From assembly GCA_034008185.1 (NCBI GenBank), contig CM067083.1:120240837-120304836 (forward strand): a stretch of 64,000 nt of DNA. The letters are read 5' to 3'. Every line of letters starts with the position of its first letter. Within the stretch, counting starts at the first letter, position 1. Position numbers and translations under genes: made by a program. The notes under the pieces are model-generated. The model made no database searches. It was given only the letters and a program-made list of their open reading frames with translations, and had not been told where the DNA came from. The stretch comes from Gorsachius magnificus. Lineage: Eukaryota > Chordata > Aves > Pelecaniformes > Ardeidae. Shown here piece by piece: positions 23,338-35,215 of this stretch.

Positions 23338-23618
23338 TGTCTTCTCAGTGGTACCCAGCGACAGGACAAGGAGCAATGGGCACAAACTGAAGCATAAGAG
23401 GTTTCAGTTGAATATGAGGAAAAACTTCTTTACTTTGAGGGTGACAGAGCACTGGAACTGGCTGCCCAGGGGGGTTGTGGAGTCTCCTTCTCTGGAGATA
23501 TTCAAAACCCGCCTGGACGATGTCCTGTGCACCCTGCTCTGGGTGACACTGCTTGAGCAGGGGGGTTGGACTGGATGATCTCCCGAGGTGCCTTCCAACC
23601 CCTGCCATTCTGTGATGC
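23338..23618 (+). mobile_element. CR1 LINE 3' fragment, second subfamily
   Basis: Begins cttctcagtggtacccagc, continues through 'gcacaaactgaagcataag' and 'gaggaaaaacttctttac', and ends 'ggggttggactggatgatc', 'gtgccttccaacccctg', ccattctgtgatg. In one frame (23348-23578) it still reads the extreme C-terminus of CR1 ORF2: [16 protein letters not shown], then [20 protein letters not shown]. That part is missing from the in-frame portion of the 22.26-kb copy. The sequence differs enough from the 22.26-kb copy to be another CR1 subfamily. Confidence 0.93.
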
Positions 23619-24319
23619 TTAAGAGGAGCAACTGGAGTCAAAGGTGGGTGGATCTCAGCACGGGACATGGTGCAATGCAATGTGTCCTTTTGGAGAGACT
23701 GAACTCTGGGCCAGATGGTACAGGTAAAGGCTAAGAAGATGGTTAAGAAGGAGAGGAAGAAGCAGCTGAAATAGGATAATGTGATGGCAGGCGAGCCATT
23801 GAAAAGGAAGATTGTGGGGGGATAAAATAGAGTTAGGGATAAGGGTAAAAACTGGGCTGTGAAAAATCAATATTGGGCCAGCAGGCAAGAGATAGGCACT
23901 GAACTACAGGTGGCACCTGGCAGTTCTGTGGATCAGAACAGAAAGAAATAAACTGATTCCTGAGATGTCTCTGTTAATGAATTTGGAAATAAGATTAGTT
24001 CTGAGTCTCACTATTTCTTTGCTTTGTTTTAAACAGTAGTAGATCCTTCAAATATCCACATGGAAAATCTTCAGAGGTAATAAATGCCCTTTCATTTTTA
24101 CCTGCTACTGTGTTAAAGCAAGTGATAGGTGATAATTTCTTGACTCTAAAGATTCCGAAGTTGCTCATTATCCATGCATGCAGTAAGCATTTGCCTTGAG
24201 ATTAACACCTGTGTTTACTGTTTTTATTTTGAAAAAAGTATGGCAAATTGCATTTTATGAATGTTGCAAAATGAAGCATTAAAAATTAGGAAATGCTACA
24301 GTAAAGGTTCCTCCTGTAA
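23619..24319. other. Unique sequence, partly purine-rich
   Basis: 23720-23860 is GA-rich on the plus strand. No gene is recognised; the minus-strand open frame at 23655-23888 is an artefact of that composition. Confidence 0.5.
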
Positions 24320-24640
24320 CCTTGATTTATCTCCTTGTGCGGTGAAGAATGAACTGGCGCTAATTGCTGCTGCTGGTTTGTGAGGACGCTGCCCTGGAAG
24401 GCTGCGGCGGTTCCTTACCACTGATGAATACCTTCTCACTGACCTACCCAGCCATCAGGCCTTTGCTGAAGCCATTTATAATATCAGTTGTGCTGTTGAT
24501 AAGCTTGATATGTGGCTTTCCTCTCTCATAAGATTTTGTGAATTATCTTCAGTCAGATACGGGAATCTTGTTTTATGTAGTGCTGCCAAATCTGGCACCT
24601 TAAATAAATGTACTATGCCAAACAGTGAAATGCACTTGTT
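24320..24640. other. Possible conserved non-coding block
   Basis: Mixed composition with several homeobox-type cores (gctaattgc at 24358-24366) and no repeat signature, set in AT-rich DNA. One plus-strand frame is open for 113 codons (24384-24725), but it has no initiator near its start, no recognised domain, and a length expected by chance in 64 kb. The resemblance to vertebrate conserved elements is an impression only. Confidence 0.2.
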
Positions 24641-24725
24641 CTTACTATCTTACAGCATGGAAACAGTAAGGATTTATTCTCGTTCCCCAAACCAAACTTT
24701 TGCAAGAAACAAATACCAAGAATAA

Positions 24726-27700
24726 CTATGGGGATAGGATTTTTTTTTTTAAGAAACAATGCTGCCCTTCTTTTATCTGACCGTGGGTCCATTTGTCATC
24801 TCTCCCAGTTTCCAACTTCAGAAAACTACCTTTGGTTCTGTTAAGTCTGCTTGGGCAGATAGATCTGCCACTGGCCATTTTACTCTTTCAGTCCCAGATG
24901 TTGGAGGTGCTGGTTTTCCAAGTTTCTATTCCAGTTTTGGTAGTGCTTAGTTGTTTTTTCTCTTCTTGTCAATAGACTCTTGGTAGTCGCCAAGCGTGGC
25001 TACAGCAAAGTCTTCTAAAGCAGCAGACTCCTTGCTTGCAAAGACAGACTGGTTCAGCAAAGCCTGTCCCAGATTCTCTGCTAACTGGAATTCATAACCC
25101 TAATTCTTTCTGATGGGGGAAAAACAGGAAAGAAATAATGGTTGCTAAATCTTTACCACATCACTGACTAGGATGGTCTATATCAGGTGAAAAGCAAACG
25201 TGAAGATACAGAATGGACATTTATGTAAACTAGGTGCCTTCAGTCCTTCAATACGTGAGAATATCCTCTGGGGGTGTGGTGTTTGTCATGTGGTGAGTGT
25301 CCTTAATACTTGAATGAAAATTCATGTTTGTGATCATCACTTCTTATCAGACACTCTCTAGAAATGTTTTCGTTGTGCAGTTATTCTGTGGAGGAGTTGC
25401 TACAAGTTTATGGCAAAACTTTATATTAAGCTTGACTGAATCTGTTTCCTAACCAGACATAGTTTATTTGAAAAAATCTGAATAAAAGATCTTTTCTTGC
25501 AGTGCTTCCCTTTGAAGGCTATGTAAAATCTGTTTTGCTAACTCGGGAGGCTTTATTTAGCATAGCTTGATTACGTTTTTCCATTCTTTTTGTACTGGCT
25601 GTTAGAGACCATTATGTTTTATACATATCAGCGTGTTGGTATTTAAAGGCTTATTCAAAATTTCCATTCTTGGATCATTATCTGGAAAACCATTGCTAAA
25701 TTTCAGTTATTTTCCTGTTCCTTAACATTTTCCTGTTCCTTAAATTTTGGCGTTCAATAAAGTCTTAACTAACCTGTAAATAGTCTCCATCAGGATATTT
25801 GGAAACCACCCTGTAAGCACTTTCATTTTGGTAGTTTGAGATAATAAAGAGTGCTACTTTTATTTTTATAATGCTGTTGCATGTTTCAAGGCTGGAATTT
25901 ATTTTAAGTGGATAATAGTACACCACAGGTTGTTAGTTTTTCCCCTTGTGATGCTGAACAGTTGAGTATGTTGGTTGATTGCTGATGGAAATATCTCTTT
26001 GATCAAATTGTGTAGGTGAATTTTAAGACAGAGAAGATATCCCAAAGAGATTTTTCTTTCCTAAAAGGCCTCCTCCTTAAGGTGTGAAATGTATCTTCCT
26101 GATGAATTATGTGTTAACACTTGGTTTTGAATGTGTAGCTCTCCATGACAGAAATGGTTTGGAGCAGGGAGTGTTATAGAGGAGTTAAAAGTTCTATTGC
26201 CAACTGAGGAAGACTGGAGATTGTTTTGATTAAATATTTAGTTAAGCAAACATTTCATTTCAGTGATCTGAAATAATAGTTTTTATTTTCAGCAAGTTTA
26301 CCACAAAGAGTAGATGAGTATAAATACCTGTGAAAATCATTACTTAATAGTCTTGATCTGCTGCCTTTTATAGCCCATGAAATGAGTCAGTGTCGGGAGA
26401 CTTGAAGAAATTACAAGTAAGAAATGAATTATGGAAGGTTCATTTCTGTAAAACATTAGAAACAAAACGCTGGTCATTTTCAATATATTGATGCACTTTC
26501 GTGGCTGAAAGCTGAATATTTGTAGTATTTTTCAAGATTTGGAGATCTTTTGTAACACCTGAATTTCTAGTATTTCTATTGAGGGCATTCTCCTATTAAG
26601 GAAAATAGAGGGTTATTTTATTGTAGCTTAATTCTTTTAACACGAACATAGAGGCAATGCTGACAGAAAAGGGATTTCTTTACATACTCTCTGAGGGACT
26701 TGGCCAATCAAGAAAATGATACGTTATCTATAGGAGCAGAACTGTATTACTGGTGTATTTTAATGTGTACTGCAGGTAATACAAGGCACTTCCAAGTATT
26801 GGAAAAACAATTCTAAACTAGAAACACATTTTAAAATATATTATGTACATAAAATGCTTGAAATATATATTAAACGCTCTGCTTACCTATAGTTAGCGTA
26901 ATGTTGTTATAGGAAATCTATATAGCTGGAGAAGAACATGAATATAGCCCTAACTTTCAAATTACAAGTATAAAAAAAAGTCATGTGTATATGTATAGTT
27001 AAAGTATTAATAAACTCCAACATTGGTGTATTTTTTTTGCACACATGTAGTACCATACTTTGGGAACAAATAGCATCGTATATGAAATATGGATGCATTT
27101 TGTTCTATAGTACCATGTAGATCTACAATAAAATTTGAGTATTTCATTTTTGTATTAAAAATAGCCGAAGAATATGATTATATGTTCTAATAGGGATGTA
27201 TAGTGTATATTAAAATAATTAAATTAAAAAGCTCTTCTTTATTCCTAGTATGTATAAGATAATTTTATAATGGTATCTTGTGCTACCCTTCAATTTTACT
27301 TGTTTGTTACTGTCATATAAAAGTTTGTATTTAAGGTGATGAGTAGATTATAACAATACCGGAGAAATAAAGATTGATATACAGTATTGGCCCTTAAGAG
27401 CTTGGCATCCCACAGAGATGAGAGAAGATAAGGTGTGATTAGAACAGTCAGTGAAATTGTGTTCCTCCAAGAACCTTATTTCTACATAATAGAGGAAATT
27501 TAGGTGGAAGAACAGAAGTGGGTTTTGAAACAGAAATGTTCCAAGATTTGCAGCAAAAAAAGAAAGGATGTCATTTGAAGTGCTAGAAAGCAGCAAAGAG
27601 TCAGCATGAGGAGCATGGATATTTATAAGGATAGTTCTTAGGGGATTTAGATTTCTTTCATTGCCTTAGCTCTTATTCCTAGGGGCCACTGCTGATAGGC

Positions 27701-27883
27701 AGGTAACAAGATGTGATTACTCCTTGATACTAGTAAATCTGCCTGTTTTCAAACTATTTCCATCTACCCATCTGTCTTATGGCTGTTTGCTGTTATAATT
27801 TCTCTTAAACTTATGTTATATGGACCTTTTGGGCTATCAATATATGGTTTTGCTTCTCTTGTGCTTACAACTGTAGCCCACTA
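24726..27883. other. Unique AT-rich sequence, no gene
   Basis: Very AT-rich around 26.80-27.30 kb. A tandem pair of an 18-base unit (attttcctgttccttaa) lies at 25708-25744. No transposon or coding sequence is recognised. Confidence 0.55.
25708..25744. repeat. Two-copy tandem repeat, 18-bp unit
   Basis: The unit attttcctgttccttaa plus one base is present twice in direct succession with no internal mismatch. Confidence 0.9.
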
Positions 27884-28454
27884 GCCCAGAAGGCCAACTG
27901 TATCCTGGGCTGCATCAAAGCAGCATGGCCAGCAAGGTGAGGGAGGGGATTCTGCCCCTCTACTCCACCCTGGTGAGACCCCCCTGGAGTCCTGTGTCCA
28001 GCTCTGGGGTCCTCAGTACAGGAAAGACATGGACCTGTTGGAGCAGGTCCAGAGGAGGGACACAAAAATGGTGAGAGGGCTGGAGCACCTCTCCTATGAG
28101 GACAGGCTGAGAGAGTTGGGGTGGTTCAGCCTGGAGAAGAGAAGGCTCCAGGGAGACCTTACTGCGGCCTTTCAGTCCTTAAAAGGGGCTTATAAGAAAG
28201 GTGAGGACAGACTTTTTAATAGTGCCTGTTGCAATAGAACAAGGGGTAATGGTTTTAAAGTAAAAGAGGATAGATTTAGATTGGACATAAGGAAGACTTT
28301 TTTTTATGATGAGCGTGGTGAGACACTGGCACAGGTTGCCCAGAGAGGTGGTAGATGCCCCATTCCTGGAAACATTCAAGGTAAGGCTGGTTGGGGCTCT
28401 GAGCAATCTGATCTAGTACATGATGTCCCTGCTCATTGCAGGGGGTTGGACTAG
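27884..28454 (+). pseudogene. CR1 ORF2 C-terminal remnant with frameshifts
   Basis: The same ORF2 segment as in the 22.26-kb copy. Compared with that copy, one base is missing near 27914-27928 and one near 27978-27990, so the first 140 bases are out of frame. From 28029 the frame is open and shows [42 protein letters not shown] and then RFRLDIRKTFF, the block that lies after the premature stop of the other copy. It then runs on into the 3' UTR to 28454. It is a dead transposon fragment, not a host gene. Confidence 0.9.
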
Positions 28455-28496
28455 ATGACCTTTAAAGTTCCCTTCCAACCTCAACCATTCTATGAT
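27884..28496 (+). mobile_element. CR1 LINE, 5'-truncated copy, sister of the 22.26-kb copy
   Basis: A 613-base CR1 copy starting gcccagaaggccaactg and ending ggttggactagatgacc, 'cccttccaacc', accattctatgat. It aligns over its whole length with 22259-22881 and starts at the same ORF2 position. An 18-base A-run (28529-28546) follows 32 bases after the end; it is not part of the CR1 terminus, since CR1 ends in octamers and not poly(A). Confidence 0.95.
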
Positions 28497-28528
28497 CCCC
28501 TTAAGTCCTCAGGTTGTTACTGTAATAC

Positions 28529-28546
28529 AAAAAAAAAAAAAAAAAA
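28529..28546. repeat. Poly(A) run, 18 nt
   Basis: Uninterrupted A18 shortly after the CR1 copy, with no retroposed body directly upstream other than the CR1. Confidence 0.95.
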
Positions 28547-31085
28547 TCATACTGAGATATGCTCTTTTTGGCATCTTGAGGAACAGGTTTTCAAACTTGC
28601 ATGTTCTACATACAGTACTTCTGTCTACGTAGTTATTTCAATGTATTTTGAGGCTGATCTCCCTGACATATAGTTAGAATTCATACTATATGTATACACA
28701 CACTATATTTTAACTATAGATTTGAATTTCACTTGTAATTAAATTTTGTGATAACCTTTCAATCCTTTCAGTGAAGATTTTGTTAAAAAGTGAGAAATGT
28801 TTTGTGTCCCCTCCTGTCACTGTCACTTTTTCATGGCTGGCTTTTTCTACTCATATTTCAGGCTGTTGGATGTTATCAGTTAGGATTTTTTAATAAAACA
28901 CATTTATCAACTTCTGTTAATTTAAATTATAAGACTTTTTTCTGTAAAATTTTTCTTTTTTTGCTGCACAACCTGTGTGTGGTCAGAAAGTTTTGAGATT
29001 TTGTAGGAAATACCTTACTTGCTTCTAAAACTCTCTGTACCTGGGTGGTCATTGAATGGCTAGATACTGTCACTGTGAGCCGTGCTGCTCATTTATATGT
29101 GGCTTTTGTGTTTAAAACCTCTTCTTGCCATTAATTGCTCTCATTATATTGACATTTTTCTGGTTTATAAAGGTTTAATTTTCAGGTTTATAAAGTTTTT
29201 GACAGTGTGCTCTTGGCTTCCTTAAATTTATTATGATACAGCAAAATTTAACAAATTATGGTAAGTAGTATGTATGGCACTATGTTTTTCATTCATCTTT
29301 CTGCAGCATCTTTTCATCAACCATACTTTTCAAGGGTTTAGGAGGGTTCATAAAAACATTGCACTGTTAATTACTATAGCAGTAGATCAGATTAGTGTGT
29401 TAAATTCTTTTTTTTTCTGCCCGTATATCTGTAGTCTGAAAACAAACCTGAAAAGACATGGGCTTGTCTGCATGCTCTGTTCTCTACTTGGATGGACATG
29501 GATGGTCTGGGGCACCTCATCTGTTTGGTATCTGACTTACCCACTTTTCAAAATTATGGTAGGATATTCTTTATGAGACATAATGTAGGGCTTTTGGTTT
29601 AACATATGTTGAGATATTTATATATAAAGACCTATTTGGTAAGGTGAGGATCATTCTTTCCTATTAGTTTTGAGCCACAGAACAAAATTCCAAAAGGAAA
29701 CAATGTAAAAAGTCTCTATATCTCACCAGCACTTTGGTGAAGCATCCTGTCTTATAGCTTTCGTATTATTTATTACTATTACTTGTGTAGTAATTTTAAA
29801 TATCTTAAAATTTAAATTTTAATATTTAAATATCTTAAAAATTGTCCAAACCAGGTGATAATCCTGGTATTTGACTTTTCAGCCTGATAAAAGTACATAT
29901 CCCAAAGCATAGTTGAATTTATCTATATTGTTTTCTGTAAGCAACAATGTCTTTCAGAGATGCTAAGTGTTAGGTGGTTTTTACTGTTCTCCTGTTTGCT
30001 GCTTGTCAGCATAATGATGTCCGTTGAAGCTGGGTGCTTCTCACTTACATTCCCTATTGTGACTAGCTACAAAGACCTAATAATTTAAGCTAATTTTTTT
30101 TATTGTACCTTTATAGTCTATGGCATTCTCAGAAAAAATAAGACATACCTTGTTTTGGAACTCTTGCTGTCCAAGCTGACCTAATAGGCAATCACGTATC
30201 AAAGAGAAAGTAGCTTAGTAAGTCTGCTGCTCATGGGAAGTCTAATGCTCCATGGGTAGGGATTGTGATTTCTTAGTCTTAGTATTATTTAAAGTGTATT
30301 TTCATGAACAAACAGTTTGGTGGACCTAAGGATATCGCGTAGGAGTCTTCATGGAAATGGTCAGTCCAGAGAGGTCAGGGGGAAGGAAATGAAGTTTAAT
30401 ACTGGAGAAAGAATAGGACAGAAAGAAGGTGTTGAGAAGGAGGAAATGAGTTGTAAGTTTTTGCAGGAGTGTAGTTACAGTGTGAGAGTTAAGTAAAGAA
30501 AATTTGAGTTTGAAGGTGAGGGTAAACTGTCTGAAGATCTTTTGCTGAAAGGTTGAAATACATAAGATGCCATGAAGTGATAGCAATGTGCAGTGGTTTC
30601 ATCAGCACTTGGAAAACTTTGAGTAAGGGAGCAAGCCAGAAGTGAAGTTCAAGGAGTTTAGGTGGAAAATTAATTGCATACGGTTTGCTGGTAGGGATAA
30701 AGTCAGATGGATTTTGGAATATACAAATTGTTACTATGGTCTATTGGAAATGAAGGTAGAATATTTCAAATTGCAGCTGGCTTTATATTTGATGTTTATT
30801 TGCAATGGCAAAATACTGGACTGTGCAAGTAAGTAGGTTTCCATTAATGGCATTCATAAAGAATGTTTGAGGCAGAAAAATGGAAATTTCAATGTATGTG
30901 AACTTATGGATTGCATTAATGAAAAAAATTAACCTCAGTATTAGGCAAAATTTAATCAGCCTGAGTTGAGATTTGGACACTGAAATCCACTTAAGGCTCA
31001 GACAGCGGGTAAGTCCTATAAAGCTTTCGAAGACTACCTAGTGTATTATATAGCTTGCATAGTTTACCACCCCCTGTAGGAAAAA
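28547..31085. other. Unique AT-rich sequence, no gene
   Basis: A local direct repeat of aaatatcttaaaa occurs twice around an AT palindrome at 29794-29842. 30350-30460 is purine-rich. No recognised coding sequence. Confidence 0.55.
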
Positions 31086-31117
31086 AGGTCCCTTCCAACC
31101 TAAATTATTCTGTAATT
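31086..31117 (+). mobile_element. Tiny CR1 3' tail remnant
   Basis: 'aggtcccttccaacctaaa' then ttattctgtaatt matches the final about 30 bases of CR1, including a degraded terminal octamer. Nothing upstream resembles CR1, so either an extremely short insertion or a decayed copy. Confidence 0.6.
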
Positions 31118-33300
31118 GTATTTAGTATGATAGTTTACAGCATACTTAGCTTTGCTTCTGCAACATATGCTCAGAAATGCCTGTTCTGGGGAAGTGGGCA
31201 TCTGTCCCCCATCTCTCTTACCTACAAACAAGTTTAGGAAGACAGACACTTGAATTCTGCCCCTATATTCCAGGTAAATGTGGTATGGACTATATTGTTA
31301 ATAATGCCTATTTTTTCAGAGTGCCTTCATGGCATCTGCAAGTTGTAGCCTGGACTGCAGCCAGCTGGATGGGGCTTGTGTCCCAGGGGTTGGACTTGCA
31401 TCCACAGAATGGGTATCTGGCCCCGGAGGGTCTTAATAGTTGCTCTGTGACTTGATCCTATTGAGCTGGACCAAGGGGCCACCAGGGCTAGAAGTCATAG
31501 GTACCAAATTGGGAACTTGGTCCTTCGTGATGTGCACATTTATGGAGAAATTATGGAAAGCTGGAGTTGTGATACCTATTCATAGAGCTGTTTTCATCCA
31601 GTTATGGTTTAAAGTTAATATACTTATACTTGGTAAGGGTGGTTGGAACTGGCTTGTACCCTGTCCCAACCGAATGTCCTACATATCCTCAATGGCATGG
31701 ATTGGGAACAGTATTATCTTACTGGTGTGAAATCATCAGAGTACGGAAAATTATTAGAGGAAAAGATAGAATAAATTTAATGAGCAGGTGTGACACTGGA
31801 GTATAAGAGGCTACTGTGAAGACTAAAGATTTTTTTTGCAATTTAATTCTCGGTAGAATAATGGCTCCTTGTAAAAGTTACTCTGTTATTGTTAACTCGG
31901 ATTTCTTTTGAGATGCTACAATTTAAAAATCGTTGGGTAGTGTGTGTCATAGTCAAACCTACTGTAATTAATACTTTTGGTCCGATTTATAACAGCATGT
32001 ATTTTTCATTTAATTTTAAAGTTTACCTTGTGCATGATATCTCTTTTTCCTTTTCTCTTTAAATACATGTTTCATTTAGTGTCTACAGATCTTACTTCAG
32101 TGCTGACTATGTGAAATCTTACTTGCTGTGATTTGAATTGTGGCATCATAAATTAAAGTACTGAGCGGTTACCAATTTTATTTTCCTGCCTGGGAAATGT
32201 ACTACAGAGAAAGTAAAACAAATTTAACAAATACAGAAATTTAAAATGCATAGGTTTCTGTGCTGTTAACATAATTTTTGAATGTGAGTATTGAAGTTGA
32301 GACCTTCTCTTCAGAATATTGATGTTGGAAAATGAAGAGTCTGTGTGGTGACTGAATTTCCATTGACACTTTTTTTGCCATTTCTAGCAGTACTTACTTC
32401 AAACATAGAACGTTTAGCCCCTGTTATTTCAACTGTTCCTTGAAAATGGCTATTTCAAATCAATATTAAAGCTACGTGTCTCATGCTGGCCTGTCACGTG
32501 ATAATGTCATTTATTTTCACTTTTAAAATCGCTGATCACAGTGGAAAATAACTTTAAATACATTTTTAGCTCTTTTATTATATCTATAGGTATTTTTACA
32601 GCTTAACTCTCTTAAGAGGTGCAAAAGAAGAAACTGATTTTTTAAGTACTGTTTCATTCTTTGCTTTCAAGTACTTTTTTTATTCTTTGCTATTCATTTA
32701 AATAGTAATGTTTTGCTCAGAAATGCTACTTCTGAGTTTCATGTATTTTTATTTTAAATGCATTTAAATGAGACTTCCTAACAAAAACAGATAATTTTTT
32801 TTCTTGGTCTCATAATAAAACCATGCTTCAAAGATGGCTTAGGAATAGACTCCATATTGATCCAAATTAAAAAAATATAATAGTTGCGATTTTATCTTTG
32901 TAGTTCACTGAGGAGAAAAATGTTATTTAGAAAGATAGAAAAGCAACATTAAGATTTAGCTTGGCTTTCTAAGATGTTATTTGACTGTGAGTTTATACAT
33001 ATTTAAAAGGTGATAATTTAGAAAACTTTAGGAAGTGGTTGAAGATTTCAGTGTTTCAGCAACATAGAGTTTTCAGTGATTTGACTTCATCTAACATCTC
33101 AGCAAGCACCCATGAAATAATTTTTTTTAATAGATAAATTCAAGCATGTGCTGGAACGTCTGCCAAGATTATAGTGTAGTAGCAGCTTCTGCTGCCTTAA
33201 ATCTAATGCTAAAATGCCGAAAAGAAATTTTCTATAATTTTTATTACAGCAGGAAAATATTTTTTTGAAAAATAACACTGAAGCAGCCTACTTTTAATTT
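31118..33300. other. Unique sequence, no firm feature
   Basis: 31.15-31.73 kb has overlapping plus-strand frames of 92-96 codons and a higher GC content, but no recognised protein or LTR. The rest is AT-rich. Confidence 0.5.
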
Positions 33301-33315
33301 TCTGAAAATGTTGTT

Positions 33316-35215
33316 ATGAGGCAGAAACGTAGACTCGCTGATCCTTTTCATCATGCGCCCGTTCTCACCCTTCTGCTCAGGGAGATGGATGCCACCTTAG
33401 CTGCTTCTTACAGACTTCCAGGTATTAAATGCTATTGTATGGATACTGTGTGTCAAAAGCTGTTGGTTGATTCTGTTTCTAAAATGAGTATATTTGTTCT
33501 GAATATTATTTTCTTGGAAATATATGAAGCTGAATATATGAAAGCACTGTGTTTGGGTGTCAGGCTGGTTTTGTTAACGGTTTCCGAGAGGCACGATCCC
33601 TTCTGTTATGCCAAATTAAACCGGACTGAAGTCACTGTAAGGATACCCCTTTCTTTTGGCATCTGAACATCGGTTTCCAGTGTGTTATGTTGCTTAAAAG
33701 TTATACAAAAGGTGGCATGGTTAACTGGAATTATAAATCAGTTTAGTAAATAAAATTTTATAAAGATTCTATGTGTGGAAAATCAGAAACAGGATAAACG
33801 GATGAAATAATTCGAAAATGTGATTGTCTTTACGGGCATTTTCCAATCACAACTTAGTCATGAAAGCTTGTTAAAGCTGTAAGGTTACTGGACTGAGTAA
33901 ATACTTGTATAAAGTTTTCAACTCAGAAACGAAAGGACTGAAGTGGCTTCAGGCAGCTGTAGATGTTTGGGGGAGTGTCCTTTGCTGAAGCCGAGAAACA
34001 GCACATGAGTACGTATGGAATAGCTGAGGAAGCAGCTCTGTGTTGTTATAGAGTTAATTTTAAAATAAGACCACCTCGGAAATCAACTTATTTTGGTGCT
34101 TTAATCAGATTTTCTTCTTTGTAGGCTAACAGTGTAAACAATGTGAAATTGATAATGTTTTAAAAATTAAAATAAGCATCTCATATGGGTGAGGAGCCCT
34201 AGTAAAAAACACCATGCAGCAATGCATCTTTTAATATTTCTTGGGGTTGAATTTATTTTACACATTTTACTATGATATAATTCAAACACTGTATCCCCTC
34301 TTATTATATAATTTTAAATGTGGCTTTTGAAATAATTCATTTTTTGATACAACACAGAATGTCAGAACAGTGGAACTAAATCACAACGTACTTGAAATCT
34401 GAAGGCAATAAATCTGCTTCTTTGGCAGTTAATTACCCATTTCAGACTTCTGAGAGGCCGGGCGTTATGAGTAGGCATTTTTAGGCTGTGCACGATGAAC
34501 TCGAATAACTTGCATAGTAAAGCGTATATATTGAGGTCGGGGAGGAATAGTTCACTTTCCATTGTCAGGTGCCAGGCAAGTCAAATTCCGAAAGAAGAAT
34601 GTTATTAGTTACACATAATTTTATAGTAGGCTGAAAACCAGCAGTACGTTTACATAATCTACACGTGAATATAAGTATACGGTTTTAAGCAATGTGCTTT
34701 TCTGAACGAAATCAAAACAAGAAACTGTAATCTGTTGTAAGTTCAGCGCAAGGCAGCTTGCTAGAAGTTAAATAACATTAATGTTTTAGTTGGAACTCGT
34801 GTGGAAGAGGTATTATTTTAAACAAAAATGAAGTCTACAGCTATCTGGTTGTGAATGTCTCTCAATTACAGTGGCGTCCATGGATCTTGGATCTGAATGA
34901 AGATTTGGCTAGAAATTCTCCACATCCTTATTCCGTGTTTTCCTCTGAATAAGAAACAGCATGTGTGAATTACATTTGCTATAATCCGCTCCATACAGGA
35001 GGATAAAAATTCCGTGAAAAATGATTACGCACGGTTTAAAATTATTTTGATTGCAGTGGATAGATTCCTTTTTAGTTTAGCTAGTTAGAAGTGAAAGATA
35101 TTTTGAGAAGTACTGCCGAATGGCGAACATTTTCGCATTTAGCTAAACACAAACCTATGAATAAGAAGTAACTCTGCAGTTGCAGACAATCGCATTCCAA
35201 CGGTGGTGTAACTTC
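33316..35215. other. CpG-retaining AT-rich block, candidate regulatory/conserved DNA
   Basis: About 41 CpG in 1.9 kb by eye (for example at 33328, 33580-33602, 34457-34530, 35117-35150, 35188-35206), against about 6 in the following 1.06 kb at 35641-36700 and about 2 in 20221-21100. Overall composition stays AT-rich, so it is not a classical CpG island. No transposon is recognised. The 116-codon frame at 33316-33666 (+) is not recognisable, and a 26-codon open stretch after an acceptor-like ttacag at 34871 is equally unproven. Function is inference. Confidence 0.4.

Noticed and set aside
23655..23888. Leucine/proline-rich minus-strand frame
   Set aside because: It is the translation of a purine-rich stretch read on the opposite strand, with no homologue recognised.
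33316..33666. 116-codon plus-strand open frame as a gene
   Set aside because: No family recognised and no splice or promoter context. Of a length expected by chance among thousands of frames.
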